Origin: Fratercula arctica
Taxonomy: Eukaryota > Chordata > Aves > Charadriiformes > Alcidae
Direction of reading: 5' to 3'
DNA: 64,000 nt
Assembly (NCBI GenBank): GCA_947846985.1
Contig: CANTUZ010000003.1
Location: 96,882,704 to 96,946,703 of the forward strand
In this document: piece after piece, positions 62,238 through 64,000 of the stretch
Layout of the letters: every line of letters begins with the position of its first letter
How positions within the stretch are numbered: the stretch's first letter is position 1
The notes under the pieces: model-generated
What the model saw: the letters and a program-made list of their open reading frames with translations, nothing else
Told to the model about the DNA's origin: nothing
Databases searched by the model: none
Translations under genes and position numbers: made by a program

Positions 62238-64000
62238 GTGAGTAATGCATACTTCAGATATGCCTGTGAGCTCCAAGAGCTGCAGATAAAAACTCAAGGA
62301 AAGATGATGATGTGGATATTCTTCTCTGTTCTTGAAACCGTTCAGTGAACAAAGAGCATTGAAAGCAAAAAATTAAATAGACAAGAAACAAATGTGTTCA
62401 AGAGGTGGCAAAGGTTGCAAGAGAATTTAGGCAGTAGCCTGGACTTAGTGGCTCAAGGGCAAGTGAACTCAGGCTTTCCTTTATTCAGATAACATGACAA
62501 TATATGCAGTCTTTGACATTCATACGCTATTACTTCTACAACAAGGCTTACTGGGCATGTAGAGCAGTGTAAGTAATTGGCCTTTGCACTGACAAAATGA
62601 GAAAGAGCAGGGAGAAGTTCTGACTTTAGGTGATCTTTCTGAGGAATGGTAGTATTTCAGAAGGGATATTAGGAAGGACATTTTTCTTCTTTTTTAAGGC
62701 TCCATAATCCTAAGGACAGCTTTTCGGAGTAGTTTGACAAAATCATTGCTGTTCATTTCTTTTGTTTCACAAATTATTTGGGACCACACTGTCAAGCTGC
62801 GACACATTAGCAGTCAGATCCATGTGAATTTCCTGCAGAACTTGGTATGCAAGCAATTGTGCGTTGAGTGATAACTGCTCCTGTGCACTTGCCAAACGTT
62901 AAAAAACTAAAGCCAGCTACCATGGCTTAGGTTGCCTCCCATTAGCTGAAGACTGAGCATGTGCACATGAAGAGTTGCCACAGAGCAGCTGACACTTGGT
63001 AGTGTGCACGTATTCTAAGCCTTTAAACTAATTTGGCTCTTTAAAAAGCCTGTTCATGTAATGCGCTCAAAGTGCTTATAATCTCTCTCTCTCTCATTAC
63101 TTTAATAGCTTAATATAGACTTCTCTAGCATGTGCATTAAAAGGCAGAACAGGTAATAAAAGCAGAAGTTAAAAAACCTTGTCTACTTTAGGAAATTATA
63201 CTGGTTTAATTTTGCCATCCTCATTCAAGTAACATGAGACCCTTGAGTAAACAAGGATGACAACAGTAAAATATGTTCAGCAGTATTGGTCAAATCAGCT
63301 AAACTTGTGATTTAACTATTTTCATCCAAGCTACGCGCTAAATGGTATCAGCCAGTTAACCACCTTTCATAAGAAGCTTCATTTCTCAAAAGTTGTCAGA
63401 CCATTACCTGCCTATGCAAAATATTAATGTAAGCCAGGATGGCTTCACCACCATGCCACAGATCACCAAAAGGCTTTCTAATGAATTTTTGAATGGAGAG
63501 ATAAGAGAAAGTACATCATAAATGTTGATAGCTTGAATATTTTTTAAAAGTACCTGTTGACACCAATGAAGACTGAATGCGTGACAGCCTCAGAGACTGT
63601 ATACAAAGCTGACCTAGAAATTGCAGGCTGTGGTCACTCAGCACAATGCTGTGTCAGGTTAGAGGTACCGAGTAAGCTCCTACCCAGTGAGGGCAGCGGG
63701 AACAGGAGAGAAATTTGCAAATTCATTAATTTCAGTCTCCCTCACCTAGCAGATCTCAGGGTTCCTCACTCAGAGTTCCTACTTCTAGTTGGTGTTTGGT
63801 AAAGACTACCTTTGGAGGCTGTAATCCAAACAATACTTTATTCACTCACTGACGAGAAAGTCGAGGTAGTCCATCCTGATTGCTCTGTCTGATGCAGATT
63901 CACACTGCGCACACTTAAAGATATACAGCTTTGTGGATTTCCCAAATTTCCAATGCATGTTTTTTAAAAGATTAATGATTTTTATTTGAGAAACTGTCCT
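62238..64000. other. Unique non-coding DNA
   Basis: A short (CT)n run lies at about 63082-63095. A plus-strand frame of 81 codons at 63557-63802 is unrecognised. No element ends were seen. Confidence 0.5.

Noticed and set aside
1..64000. CRISPR array, operon, tRNA or rRNA gene
   Set aside because: No regularly spaced repeats, polycistronic frames or tRNA/rRNA signature segments were seen; the window is vertebrate nuclear DNA.

Overview
The window reads as a stretch of bird nuclear genome, most likely intron or intergenic DNA from a large chromosome. It is AT-rich, has no long open reading frame (the longest is 183 codons and looks fortuitous), and shows no bacterial gene organisation. The diagnostic features are chicken-repeat-1 (CR1) LINE fragments, several ending in the typical avian tail of tandem ATTCTATG-type octamers. 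The species cannot be named from the sequence alone.

Layout. The first 4.6 kb is unique DNA with a possible small minus-strand exon (515-612) and two short tandem duplications. A solo-LTR-like endogenous retroviral remnant lies at about 4641-5433 on the minus strand. From 5.4 to 23 kb the DNA is mostly unique, broken by a TG microsatellite (9326-9371), purine-rich tracts (12760-12889, 13359-13461), an AAAAC-type repeat (18762-18801) and a perfect 14-bp hairpin (22327-22359). Between 23.7 and 30.5 kb lie the best protein-coding hints, both on the minus strand: a 99-bp immunoglobulin-like exon (23769-23867) and a possible start exon with a hydrophobic leader (30364-30412). A CR1 tail (24523-24779), two GC-richer blocks and an A/C-rich tract followed by a tiny CR1 tail (27979-28166) sit in the same region.

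From 30.5 to 64 kb the DNA is again mostly unique. It contains a degraded minus-strand CR1-type composite (37415-38920), an ancient MIR/L2-type SINE-like remnant (39603-39767), a well preserved minus-strand CR1 3' end (47441-47757) and an old plus-strand CR1-L-like LINE (about 49030-49795). Two possible plus-strand exons lie at 44803-44885 and 62127-62237.

No complete gene, RNA gene, CRISPR array or operon could be supported. The exon calls rest on splice-site pattern plus an open frame, which occurs by chance in a window this size, so they are leads rather than established exons. I found no clear new biological system. The most testable idea is an uncharacterised secreted or membrane immunoglobulin-type gene transcribed leftward from about 30.4 kb.
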